64,000 bases of DNA from Trichaptum fuscoviolaceum (lineage: Eukaryota > Basidiomycota > Agaricomycetes > Hymenochaetales > Trichaptaceae): positions 2,993,040-3,057,039 of the forward strand of contig CAJSYZ010000009.1 in assembly GCA_910574455.1 (NCBI GenBank), given 5' to 3'. The translations under genes and the position numbers were made by a program. Below, piece by piece: positions 23,592 to 34,855 of the stretch (positions are counted from its first letter, which is position 1; each line of letters opens with the position of its first letter). Under the pieces are notes generated by a model. It did not search any database and had not been told where the DNA came from. It saw only the letters and a program-made list of their open reading frames with translations.

Positions 23592-24127
23592 ATGCCAATG
23601 CGAAATTCAGAGTTCCTTTCCCCTTCAAGAACAAAACAACCATTATCAGTGAAAGACTACATCTCTTCTGATAAAGGAGATAGGTGGACTCCGGGAATGT
23701 ACGAAAGGCTGGACGAGGATGGACGACGGGCAAGAGATGATGAGGCTCACCCGCGGCGCAGACGAGAAAGAAGCAGTGGTGGACATAACAGAAGAGGAGG
23801 CACCAGAGATTCATGAATGTCGACTTCAGCCGATCACTACAAGCCAGATCCTCCGGTCATAGACTCGTACGCCTCAATTCGAGATAGTGACAGGAGATGG
23901 GCGCCTCGGGACCGTGACTCTCGTTCTCCTCTCCGAGATCGAAAACGCGAGCATTCTCCTGCACGCACGCCTTCACTATCGCCCTCATATATACCTCGCC
24001 CGCCATCATCTCGCTCGTTGGCGCCTCCGACCCGCCCTTCGCGAGAACGGCCCAAGCACCGCCTTCCAACTCCTCGTGTTGCGGCAATAGTTTTGCCTCC
24101 AAGAATCGAGTACTCCAATGGTAGATA
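23592..24127 (+). pseudogene. Ser/Arg-rich gene fragment inside the hAT-like element
   Basis: Two adjacent open stretches (23592-23816 and 23817-24127), separated by a stop, are rich in Arg, Asp, Ser and Pro with RS-like dipeptides (DRDSRSPLRDRKREHSPAR). Such composition is typical of splicing-related proteins. It runs head-on into the kinase fragment, and the two overlap slightly near 24105. It is probably a captured fragment; it could be a composition artefact. Confidence 0.35.
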
Positions 24128-24720
24128 ACACCGACGGAAAAGCAGACAACCTTATACAAGAAGTGTTCATCGCAAGGCATCTTTGGTGCCATATACCCAG
24201 GAGTGCCTCACTCACCTGATGTATGACGCCAGAAGTCGTCGGTTCCCATAGCCTCAAAACCGTTGCCCATGATGTGTTGGAATACGTACCCTAGTCCAAA
24301 ATTGCCAATGGCTAATTGCCCGTGTTTGTCCAGAAAGATGTTCTCGGGCTTGATGTTGCGGTGGACAATGTTGTGATCCTGTATGATGTTCACGGCGTGT
24401 CAGCCGGAAGAACAAATTCGATCAGAGGAAGGAAGGACGTACAAGCTGTGCCATGAGGAACTTGACCTCGTGCATCCGGAATAAAGTCTTTGAGTAGTCC
24501 GTGGCGTCCCTCAGGTTGCCTCCAGGAGCAAGACCTTGTACGATCGTGAAATTGAGCGAATCTATGAAAAATTCTATCAAAGGGGGAGTTGTCGTCAAAA
24601 GAAGAAAGGATGCTCTTCTCTGTAGAGCTCCCGGTGCTCTCTAGCCACACGCGAGGTGCAACCGGAACTCGGAGCAACTTCAGTTGACCGTGGGAGTAAC
24701 ACGGTCTTGTGACTGTCAAA
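24105..24720 (-). pseudogene. captured protein kinase gene fragment
   Basis: Read on the minus strand: a piece of the N-lobe/hinge (IVQGLAPGGNLRDATDYSK), an intron, then the catalytic loop IVHRNIKPENIFLD (usual HRD changed to HRN), NFG in place of DFG, and, after another intron, GTPGYMAPKMP (APE changed to APK) and YKVVCFSVGVIYHW. These are kinase subdomains V to IX in order. Introns are kept, so capture happened at DNA level. The loss of both catalytic aspartates means it could not act as an ordinary kinase. The N-terminal glycine loop and the rest of the C-lobe are absent. Confidence 0.7.
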
Positions 24721-25828
24721 CAAGCACGCGTCAGTCATGTGCTTTGCATGAGGGCGGGCTCCATTTTTCCATTTATGGTATGATATGACCTGCCGAAGCC
24801 TACCCGAAATATAGTGATTTCAGTAACACTTAAGGCTTCCCGAAGGCAATTAACTACGCTTTCTCTTCCCCTTCGCCTTCTACATTGCTGCGGAAAGGTT
24901 TGTCTGTCTTTTTCTCAAGTACGACGGAAACTGATTCTTTGTGTGAGCTCAAGTGCCTCATGGATACGTCAAACTTCTTGCAACGCCTGTGTCGGACGAG
25001 GCCTTATTCGTGCCACCCGACTTACCGCCCAAGGCCTTGCAGACGCGTTTCACTTTGAAAGCAGCAGATGCCACCTGCTATATCAAAGCCCATTGGCTGT
25101 TGCCGACATCCGGGGTGTGGAACGGAAGTAGGTGAGTTGTGCACTTCAATGTCTATTTACATGGGTGGCACTATATGGAGACCTTCGGTCGGCTTGGCCT
25201 TCCTTGTGGGCTTGCCTAGGCGACTCATCAGAGGCTATGCCCCCCTTCGGTTGTGGGCTTGACTTGTCGGTCCCTAGACAACTCGAGTCTCTCTAGAGCA
25301 AGGGCCTTTTCAGCGAGCTCAAGGGTGGCTTCTCCCACAAGAACCTGCCAGCCCAAATTTTCACTATGGCATCCTTCGAGGAAGCTTTTCTTTTCAGATT
25401 ACAACAACAGAAGCAAGTGAGCGGGAGCGCAGGTACGAGTCTTGTGTAACTCTTCTTACATTTGTAAGTTTTGCCCCTTCCCTCTTCCAAGAGTTCTTGT
25501 CTGACCTTTTTTGCCCTCTGTCACTTTGAGCATCCGATGCAGATTAGCTGTCCGTTACAATTCAGGTATCCGATACAAGCCATGTATCCAACAATAAGTT
25601 AAGTATCTGTTACATCTCAAACATAATATTATGCTAATAATACCTCTCCTTCTGTTTCCTATTTCTCTCTAATTTTGCTATCAAATCTTTGATTTCTTGC
25701 TTTGTTGACTCTCCCTCTCACAACACAAATTTATTTACCTGTCTGTACCAAACTTTGCAACTTCTCCTGTACATATATATTTACACCTGAAATGACATGA
25801 GAAGATTCTACTAAATATGGCATTGAAT
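24721..25828. other. right half of the hAT-like element, no gene recognised
   Basis: No protein similarity is seen. The last 300 bases hold scattered copies of the GTATCCGATAC word, likely subterminal repeats. Confidence 0.4.
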
Positions 25829-26103
25829 CGGATACCCTTCCAAATAAGGAAATGAATCGGATACACTGTCATGACAGAATACGATACAGCTTATAAACTG
25901 AGGTGCCTGATCCGCCACGACATTATCCCGAACCTCTGCCGTGACGGGCAGTGGCAGGCCACATTTCGCTGCCGTGCCTTCAATTCTGCATGTTCTTTGG
26001 CGTACCAGTAGAAACGAAGGCTGCTCTGCAAGTCGATGCTAATATAATATTGAGCGCACGGACAGAAACGAAAAGAAGAGGCTCACCAGTGATCGATTTG
26101 CCC

Positions 26104-26179
26104 TTAGAAGTCTACGCAGTCTGTAGCCGAATCCCATTTTGAAGCGTCGTCCTCCTCATGATCACCATCTCCACCTAAA

Positions 26180-26210
<31 letters not shown>

Positions 26211-29200
26211 CCTCGCCCTTGCCCTTGCCCTCGCCCCCTCGCCCTCGCCCTCAATCTTGTCAACACCCTCGTCCCCGCTCTCGCTCAGGTTGTCGTCACC
26301 CTCAGCATTAGCATGCTCGTCCTCTGCATCACCTTCCACCTCGCCTCTATACTCAGCCCCCTCACGCTCTTCGCCCTTATCGTCGGTTCCGTCGGTTCCG
26401 TCTTCCCAATTATCAGCGCCTTCGTCATACGCTTTCTCGCAGGTCGAATCTGCATCTACAACGTCAAAATACAAGGAAAAGTCCCTGCCAGTGATACCCG
26501 ATCCAACAAGTTCGGTGTTCTTTCTCGTATCGATATCTGTACTGGCATCGTAAGCTAGGAGGCGGGATCGAACCTTTTCCCAGTTTGATTCAGTGAAGAA
26601 AGAGGGATTCGACAACAAGTTAACATAGTCGTCCGTATGAGGCTGCCACAGAGCGCTAGTGAAATACCACTCAGCGCCGCCAAGTTCTTCTTTGATATTT
26701 TGCAACCGAGCCACCTGTTTATCAATGGCAACCTTGACCTATCCATGAGAAGATCAGCGAATAAGGACAATATAAGTACTGAAAAAATAGATACCGCTGT
26801 TGCCGCAAGGGCGAGGGCACCGATAGGCTTTCCTATGGTGTTTCTGTCCAGTATTTTATGCCGACCCATGGCCAAGACAATGTGTACGGACAACACTGAG
26901 ACCACAAGGTCAGAGCAGAACAGTCCTTGCTTCTGTACATTTAGGGTCAATGCATGGACACAAAATGTGACAATAAATACTCTTTTACTTACCCTCTCCA
27001 TACTATACCAGCTTTCCCATAGAAACGGTTTGGCTTTCTTCTTGTCAACTAGCGTCTGCAACATCTTCACAATTGCTTCGTTTTGCATTGACTTTGATTG
27101 TTCGCCGCTGATAAAACTAGCAACTGATTGCTCAGCTTTCTCAAACAGCTTCTTGCGCCAGCTATCAGAGCATCTCTGGGCCGCCTGAAATACGAGGATT
27201 GCATCTCAATTTGGTAAAGGTGATTTGAGAATAAGTAAAAATGACTCAACTAGAGAACAGATATCGGCGAACTGAGTTTCGTAAATGAGTTCCACAGAAT
27301 CAAACACTTTCCCCCACAATGAGCTGATGAGCTTATTGTCCGGGGTTTGCCATGGTGTGACGGACTTTCCAACTGCGCGAAATAGTGAAGGTAATAGAAT
27401 ATGAGTCCATCCTGCCTGAGTACCGGGAGGGAGACACTGGTTCGTCGCCCTTTTCCTGCCTGGCACGCGAGATCCTTCCCTTCCTTCATTTCGATCCTTG
27501 TCCTCAAGTCCCACTGATGTCTGCATATACGTACATCAGCAAAATATGTCATAGAAATGAATTTGATTCGACAAACTGAGCTAGTAGTCCGAGAGACTTT
27601 GCGATGACCTTGATAAGCCCCAGTCACTATCACTTCGGGTCCGGGGGTGCGGGACGCTCTCGTCATTGCAAGCGACGGTGCTCGAGGTGCTAACGACATC
27701 TTTCGACCACCAGACTATTAAGAAAAGAAGGTGAATGCTCACGTTTAGAGTGTATCAATCAACTCTCACTTACTTCATTATCAGCCACCAGCAACTGCCT
27801 CTTGCGATTAAAGGTAGCGGATCCAATCTCCGGCTGCAACACGTCAGAAAGCTGTTATCCATGGCAAGTGAGCAGATCGAAAAGAAGCACTTACCGTCGT
27901 GTCAGCCTCAGGCCGATAAGGAATATCAGAGGGGTTCCTCTTCTTACTCAAGTCCTTTCCGCCTGATCAGATACGAACTTGAATGCCAATTACCATAGAA
28001 TTGACACTTACTGTGGCACCGGCCTGTGTGTCCATGTCAATCAACAATGACTTATTGATCTTGACAGTCTTATTAGCCTATTGAGATGGTTTAAATTAAG
28101 TAAACATGAAATGAAGGAATTCATTGCACGTGAAGGTAGAAGAATTACCACATTAACCTGAGAGTCGGTGTCTGGTGGCGACTTCCTCTTTCCGTTCTTT
28201 GTGACTGTGATGTCCTATTCATATGCACACATTAGCGATCGACTCGAAGTGAAGAAGGAAACGAATAGTTGCTACAGGAGAGCACCGGAAGTGAGCCTAC
28301 GGTGCATCGACGCTCACACATACCTGTACACGGGGTTCCAAAGCTAGTGATCGCACCTTACAACCATAAATAAGGGGGGGAACGAGAGAAGTTGAAATAA
28401 GATAGACTTACCGGTGCGCTAAGCTGCGAGTTAGCAGTCCTCTTGTTTGCATCCTATGCAAATACCAATTCAGCAATGAAGGATATAGAATGAAGATCAC
28501 TGTGCTTCGCTGTCTGGCACTCACCTGTCCACCTGGTTTTATCTCGTTGTTCTTATCCTCGAGTACGGGAAGGGATTGCTTAGTAGAATGAAAAATGAAA
28601 AATGATATGACATTGCTTACCGTTGAAACCTGCGACCCGGAAAGAGTGTCATGCAATAACTTCCTTTTCTTCGAGTTGAGGTTGCTGCTACCTCCATCCT
28701 GTTCATGACACGGCAGTTGGCAGATAAATAATAACGAAGGGATATGAACAAACGGTCATGGAGTAACTGACGTGAATCGAACAGAAATAAGTCGTACTCA
28801 CACAAGCTTGAGCCGGCCTTGTTAGCCTCTTCGGATTGCTTCCGCCCTATAAACAAGTTATTCAGACTGCATTTGCCATTCTAATTCTCCGTCAACTCAC
28901 AACATTTGATTCCGAATCGACAAGATGTGCCTTCTGTTGCACACTGATTGTGCTATTTTTTACACCATGATAGCTTGTAAGGGTGATTGTTTCTCCTTCA
29001 TCCTCCCAGGGACTTAAGTTTTCATCATCTGGCAATGAGATGGTGTGTCTGGTGTAGCTTTGCGTCAGCAAGGCTCATAATACAGTGGTAACAAGGACAA
29101 GAGCGTCAATATTGCAGGTGAAGGACTTCCAAGTCGGGTCTTGGCCCGGGAGCGTCACGGTCAACTTGAACCGCTGGCACCGTGACCGCAGTAACACTGG

Positions 29201-30357
29201 CAGCCTGAGTGGCAGGCTCAGTAGTAATCTAGTACTACTACTAGTAGTCGGGATGATGTTTAATCGCACTCACCATTACATTGACTTGACAGTACAAGAT
29301 ACTGATTCAGACGCAATGCAAGATTCAAACTTCAAACTCACAAATTGATCCTTTCTGAGTCTATCCCTGCCACTGGCACCTCAAGACCTCCACCCTCTTC
29401 ACCGATGAAAGTGGAATCATCTGTGTTGCGAAGCGCCCTGACAGGGCGTTTTGTCTTGTCGTTCCGCCTTGACGTAGCGGGCGAGTCTATTATGTCCGTT
29501 TCTTCACCAGAAAGACTCTCGTTCGGTCCTGCAGGAGCGTGAAAGAATGCGTCGCTGGGAGTGGCGGCAGACCTGGACATCTTTGCGGTCTGCACACGTG
29601 TGCGAAATGAAAGTTCACCTTTGGAATCTTCTTTCCTAGCTTTTTTTGCAGGCTTCCTGTTTGGCTCATCCATACTCGCTGCTTCGCATTAACGTGAGTC
29701 ACAGGGTTCAACCTCCAAGCTTTGAGATCGTCTGAAAATGTATAGGCAATGTTACTCACGAATATCCAAGTCTTCGTTGTGTCCATCTTCACAATCCGAT
29801 ATGTCTTTAACATCGTTCTTCGAGTCTGTTTATGCCAGTTCAAATCTGTGTCATCACTGATCTAAAGTTGAAGACTTACAACTAGCTTCGCCTTTTGGCT
29901 TTCTACGTCCACGTTTGCCAGTGAGTTTGGGCACTGTTGAGCCCATCTGGGTGCGTGTCTCAAGAGCCTTCGACAAGTTGTTTTCAAGCTCTACGGTCTC
30001 TAGCATCGCTGCTTCTTGGTTCTCTGCTGCAGTCACCTTCTTGCGAACCTTGTCAGCTGCCTCTTGTTCTTTTGCTGCCCGTTTTTGCTCCGCAGCATGT
30101 TTTCTCCTCTCTTTCGCAACCGCGACTTGCTGGGCCGCAGCTCTGCGGAAAGCTGCCCGCTCTTCCTTCTGCTTTTCCTTCTCTTCCTTCTCCTTCAATG
30201 CCTCATCCCGCCTTTCTGCCTGCCGTACTTTCCTTTTCTCTTTTTCTTCCTTCTCCCGCAATATCTCCTCCTGTGTTCGTCTTGTTCTGAGTTGGTCAAC
30301 GACTGCTCCGGGGTGCTTTTCCTTGTTCTTAGCCCTTGTCTGTCTTTGAGTTGACAT
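26104..30357 (-). CDS. Plavaka-associated accessory gene, copy 1 (multi-exon)
   Basis: It starts at the ATG 30357. The first exon encodes about 160 residues of highly charged Lys/Glu/Arg coiled coil (EKEEKEKQKEERAAFRRAAA) ending in KRGRRKPKGEAS. There follow many small exons with basic, Ser-rich sequence (about 29700-27730), then a folded-looking part: LLPSLFRAVGKSVTPWQTP, WRKKLFEKAEQSV, KPFLWESWYSMER and GKPIGALALAATAV. It ends in an acidic tail, ASKWDSATDCVDF, with the stop at 26104. From memory the folded part resembles the DUF6532-type proteins common beside such transposases in mushrooms. Function is unknown; it is transcribed divergently from the transposase. A repeat tract at 26180-26245 shifts the frame before the tail, so the ORF read straight through stops at 26175. 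Exact exon joints are not all resolved. Confidence 0.6.
26180..26245. repeat. short tandem repeat in the accessory gene tail (copy 1)
   Basis: Repeats of CCTCGT and CCTCGC type. On the minus strand they read as Arg-Ala/Arg-Thr, Glu-Asp/Glu-Gly or Gly-Arg according to frame. The equivalent tract in copy 2 (52750-52850) differs in length and sequence, so this is a slippage site. Confidence 0.8.
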
Positions 30358-30629
30358 TTTGTGCAGTGTTTTGAGACTTGTATGATGATAAGATGTGTCG
30401 AAGGTGCAAGTTCAAGATCAGGGAGGCGGGGGCGTCTATCTTAGACAAGTTGAAAATTTACACCCACTACTACCGTGACTACTCTATGACTAATTTTAAC
30501 TCAGGTTCAAGTTCACTGGCACTCCGAGTCCGAGTCACTGCCAGTGCTAGCAGCCTGCCAGTGCCAGTGAGGCTCAGCTGTGAGTCCCAATTGTCAACGT
30601 GTACTACTACTGAGGTTACATTCAAGTTG
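30358..30629. promoter_or_regulatory. divergent promoter region between accessory gene and transposase, copy 1
   Basis: 272 bases between two outward-reading starts. It is packed with short words (CACTGGCA, CCAGTG, CCGAGTC, TACTACTAC, GTTCAAGTTC). The corresponding 225 bases in copy 2 (56895-57119) share both edges but have a different set and order of these words. Confidence 0.55.
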
Positions 30630-33600
30630 ATGCCAGCGACACGGAAAAAGCACGATCCCTTTCATTTTCCACCAACTATTCGATGCACCTTGCCTGGCTG
30701 TAGTAGGACGTTCAAGAGTCAATCTGGAAGAGCAAGACATGAATATTCAGCTCATCCGACGTCATTCTTGGCAAGTTCTTCTGCTTGTGGTCATGAATAT
30801 GAATCGTCACCTATTCGACCCATACGAGCTCCAAGTCCTCAACTTGAAGCTCTCCTGAGGTCGTCCGAACTTCCATCAGAGGGTCATCTTGAGAGCGGCT
30901 CTGACTCCTACGATTACGATATTTCCATGCTTACACAGGATATCTCGATGCTCAGTATAGGCCGAGACGAGCTGCTTCAAGATTTGGACAGACCTGATTC
31001 TCTGTCCCATTCTGTCACCGGAAGTGACAGTGGCCGTTCTGAAGACTTGGATTCCGACATTGGAGATTATGAGGAGAGCGAGGATAACTTGAAGGTGTAT
31101 CACAGATACTTGAATGGTGCGCGCCAAATCAATTGTTCCCGGTTTACTGTAGCATTTTGACATCAAACATTGTGCAGCCACTCCATGCGATGCAGAAGGG
31201 AACTTCTTAGAATACGAAGACTCACCCGCTCCGCGAAACGAATCTGCGTCAAATGACTGGTTTCCATATTCGTGCCGAGCAGATTTTGAGCTCGCAGATT
31301 TTCTCTATCGGGAAGAGCAAATGTCTGCTGGGAACATAACAAAGCTTCTGGGAATCATGAAGGCTTATCAGCTGATTCAGGAGGCGGAGAATGTAAAATC
31401 TTGCGGATGTTCCGAATTGGATGCGACATTGCCTGACGATGACTTGGATCTGGGTTCAACTAGTACGCTACTCGATGGAGATGCGCAAAAAATGTATAAC
31501 GCCATTGATGCTACGAAAGTCGGTGATGTGTCTTGGAAATCCTTTAGTAACTTCTACACGGACGATCATAGCCAAAAGGCAACAAACGAGAACACCGAGT
31601 CATGGAAGAGGAAAGAATATGATGTATGGTATGGGATCCTTTGGAAGTGATCCGGAATTTGGTGGACAATCCGGCGTTGGAAGGCGAATTCGACTATGTC
31701 CCGTTTCGTGAGTATCAGCCGAAAGAGGACTCTGATGACAACAAAGAACGAGTCTTCAGAAACTACATGTCCGGAAATTTTGCTTGGGAACAGGCTGTAA
31801 GTCATGAATCATGCAGCATTCGAAGTTGGAGGAAGTGTACTGATTATCCTTGACTTAGAACAAAATCTACGCCGAAGATAAAGCAGTTCATGGGTCCATG
31901 TTCGTTCCGGTAATTTTAGGGAGTGACAAGACAACAGTTTCCGTTGGAACTGGCAACAACGAATATTATCCGTTATATCTCTCAATAGGAAATGTATCTA
32001 ACAAGGCCCGGCGGTCCCAAAAGTTGAATACAGTCCAGCTCGTAGCATTTCTAGCAATACCAAAGAGTGTGTGTCAAAAACTGAGCTATCCATTTGTGTT
32101 CTGATGCTTTGCAGCTGAACGGCAGTACGAAAAGTCGGATGAATTCCGCCGCTTTCGACATCAAGTCTTTCATTCATCTATATCGAGAATCTTGAGACCA
32201 CTGAAGAGCGCAATGTCCATAAACAACGAACAAACCATTTTCCGGTGCCCTGATGGTCACTTGCGTAGGTCGATTCTCGGACTCGGCTCGTATATAGCCG
32301 ATTATCCGGAACAGGTGAGTCTATGCGCAATATGCACTGGATGGTGCTGCAAGTAAGTATTGTCCTTTCCACAAATCACATCCGACTTGAGTTCGAGGAA
32401 ATGGCTTAATGCGGCTACTATATAGATGTACAGCACCTCACAAGAACCTAGATAATCCGGAATTTGTTACAAATCCTCGAACAAAAGAGCTGCACGAACG
32501 ATTGATAGAACAGGTGGATGACAATAGCATAAGTAGAGCCACAATTCATAAGGAGTATGGGTTCCACCAAGATATCGTCGTATGTGTTCCAACTTCAAGT
32601 TGTCCATTAGATGCACTTACCGCAACTTGAACTATGTCCCGTAGCCCTTCACCAATGATTTTCCGCGTGCAGATATATGCGATCTCATTTCTCCAGACTT
32701 ACTGCACCAAATCATCAAAGGCGTGTTCAAGGATCATCTTGTCGAGTGGATTTGCCAGAGCATGACCACGACAGAGCTGGATATTGTGGATAAAAGGTAC
32801 TATTCCCTTACAAGTCATGTGAATACCACTGCTAACTTTCACGTAGAATCAGAGTTGCTGCTCCTTTTTCTGGACTTCGCAGATTTCCCGAAGGTCGAGG
32901 CTTCAAGCAATGGACAGGTAATGATTCAAAGGCACTTATGAAAGTATGTGGTATTTTCATCATGATCTTGTTTGAGGTGGTGGTTTGCTGATATCTGATG
33001 CAATCCGCTTACTAGGTGTATCTTCCGGCTATTGTGGGCATTGTACATGATGATATAGTTCACGCATTGAGTGCATTTCTGGACTTCTGTTACCTTGTGC
33101 GTCGGTACACGATTACAGCCTCAACTCTTGATCAGGTTAAAGCCTCCCTGGATCACTATCATCAATATCGCAAAATATTCATAGCTAAGGGCATCCGGGA
33201 TAACTTCTCACTTCCACAACAGCATGCCATGATTCACTATCCTACAATGATCCCTCTCTTCGCTGCACCAAGCGGGCTGTGCTCATCAATCACAGAGAAT
33301 AAACACATTTACGCGGTCAAGGAAACGTGGCGACGCTCAAACAGAAATGATCCTTTAGGTCAGATGATCACAGCAAACCAACGTCTCAGTAAACTTATTG
33401 CATCGAGGGCAGACTTCAAGAGGCGTGGAATGCTGGAAAGTCCTCTGGCTGAGGCTTCATGGAGAGCTTTGCTAGATGTTCTGCGCAGGAATATGTCAGA
33501 GTCGGAGTCAGATGACGCTGAGAGGACCCAAATTCGGAAGGAGCAGATGCAGCATCAAGATACACCCGAAGCTGGTGCAGCTGATGATACAGAGGACTTC

Positions 33601-34628
33601 TTCGATGACATTGTGGGCAATAATGAACTCAACGAAATTGCAGACCTGGAAGATCCCGAACTTGAAAGCTTACTAGTAGTGCATGGGCCACAGCATCTTG
33701 CGGTTCAAGACATACAACATGCTGAACGCCAGATCCGCTTGGGTGGCAGAAATGACCCTTTGAGCTTGATGTTAATGGCTTCGAAGCAACGTGGGTATTA
33801 CTTGGTAACCCATGCTTTTGGTGTTACACATCTGACTTCTTTGTTGTCATCCTTGCAGAGTCCAGTAAGGTGTATCCTAAACAGCTCAACACGCTTGCGG
33901 CAATAAAAGGTCATCCAGAGCTCCGACAGCTCCGACAGCTCATTAAAGAATACTTATTCAACAAGTACGAGAATCACACCTCCAACTCAAGGGGCTCCTC
34001 TGGTAGAGCCCAACCAGCAGTTGAATTGGACACGAGCAATGACTTTTCAATATTCCATTCAGCCACCGCTTTCTTTGCCTACCATGGCGAATCGATCCCT
34101 ATAGAACAAGCAATGAGGGAGGTGATCAGGTCCAATCCCTCTTGGCGCGGAAAAGCAAGACGTGATGCAGTCCTTGTTCGAGTTAGCTCCTGCACAAAGG
34201 GGTTTGCGGGAATGAGAGTTGCCCGAGTTATGCTTCTTTTTTCCTTCACCGCTAAAGGGGAACGTCAGGACTGCGCTCTCGTCCAAATTTTCAAGCGTGT
34301 TGGAGATTCACCCGACCTGAAAACAAGAATGTGGATAGTCGAACCGGAGTATGAGTTAGAGAGCTCTACCACCTGTGTCGGATGCTGTACTGGAGTGAAT
34401 GCCAGTGGCAGATGTCACTATCAGCGCAACTGCAAGGCTCCGAAGCTATCTGTGATAGATGTAGGGGACATCCTCCGTTTAGCCCACCTCCTGGGGGTTC
34501 CGAAGGGTGATGAATGTCCTCCAAAGTCATTGACACCTGAGGAGACCCTGGATTTTTATGATAGATTCTATGTTAACCAATTTGCTGACATGCACATGCA
34601 CCAAACACTGTACGAAGCTAGACAATAA
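30630..34628 (+). pseudogene. Plavaka-family transposase, copy 1
   Basis: It starts MPATRKKHDPFHFPP and has a C2H2 zinc finger, CTLPGCSRTFKSQSGRARHE (C-x4-C-x12-H-x4-H), at about residues 20-45. Exon 1 ends at 31116 and exon 2 starts at 31178 with ATPCDAEGNFL. Then follow the family's blocks: ADFELADFLYREEQMSAGNI, MSGNFAWEQA, HGSMFVPVILGSDKTTVSVG, CPDGHLRR, GSYIADYPEQ, DLLHQIIKGVFKDHLVEW, FKQWTGNDSKALMK, AFLDFCYLVRRYTI, CSSITENKHI and, at the end, FYVNQFADMHMHQTL. Introns are about 50-65 bases. This set marks Plavaka, a CACTA/KDZ-related DDE transposase of mushrooms that cuts and pastes the element. One base is missing near 31632 (WY then GG), shifting the frame inside the conserved DPLEVIRNL block, so the copy is probably inactive. 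Confidence 0.88.
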
Positions 34629-34855
34629 TTACTAAGTTAAACTCTTCCGTTAGCACATTGCCACATAGTACTACAAAGTGTATTGAGACTTGTTGTACAG
34701 TTTACATTGCCAGAGCCAGCGGCGACAACATCATGGTATTCATTGTTCGAGGTAATATAATTATCAACAAATCTCAAAGCAACAAAAGGAGAAACTGGAG
34801 ATGCAAGCATACTGTGTCCATTGTCAACCCACCACCTACGAGAGGGCTAATTCGG

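Larger units (their letters stand above)
22828..25908. mobile_element. hAT-like Pack-type DNA transposon carrying captured gene fragments
   Basis: It is flanked by the 8-base direct repeat GATCCGCC (22820-22827 and 25909-25916); the uninterrupted site is visible in copy 2 at 52474-52482. Inverted repeats of more than 50 bases lie at about 22849-22910 and 25828-25890 (shared core GTCATGACAGTGTATCCGAT), with the outermost 20 or so bases less conserved. Copies of GTATCCGATAC recur near the right end (25530-25610). No transposase was found, and the 3.1 kb instead hold pieces of a kinase gene and a Ser/Arg-rich gene. The 8-base target fits hAT elements, but without a transposase the family is inferred. 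Confidence 0.75.
25917..34640. repeat. segmental repeat block, copy 1 (pairs with 52483-61135)
   Basis: An 8.7-kb block containing the accessory and transposase genes is closely matched, introns included, by 52483-61135. Similarity drops sharply just after the transposase stop. The two are best read as two copies of the same transposon. Confidence 0.9.

Noticed and set aside
26139..26558. Plus-strand Pro/Arg-rich membrane-like protein (and 52685-53063)
   Set aside because: Antisense of the acidic C-terminal part of the accessory gene; hydrophobic runs come from Glu/Asp codons read backwards.
29915..30354. Plus-strand Ser/Phe/Leu-rich frames (and 56474-56922)
   Set aside because: Shadows of the minus-strand coiled-coil first exon of the accessory gene; low-complexity composition mirrors its Lys/Glu codons.
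31600..31690. A 60-base intron starting at GTATGG that would explain the transposase frame break
   Set aside because: The resulting joins are out of frame in both copies and would remove a conserved block of the transposase.
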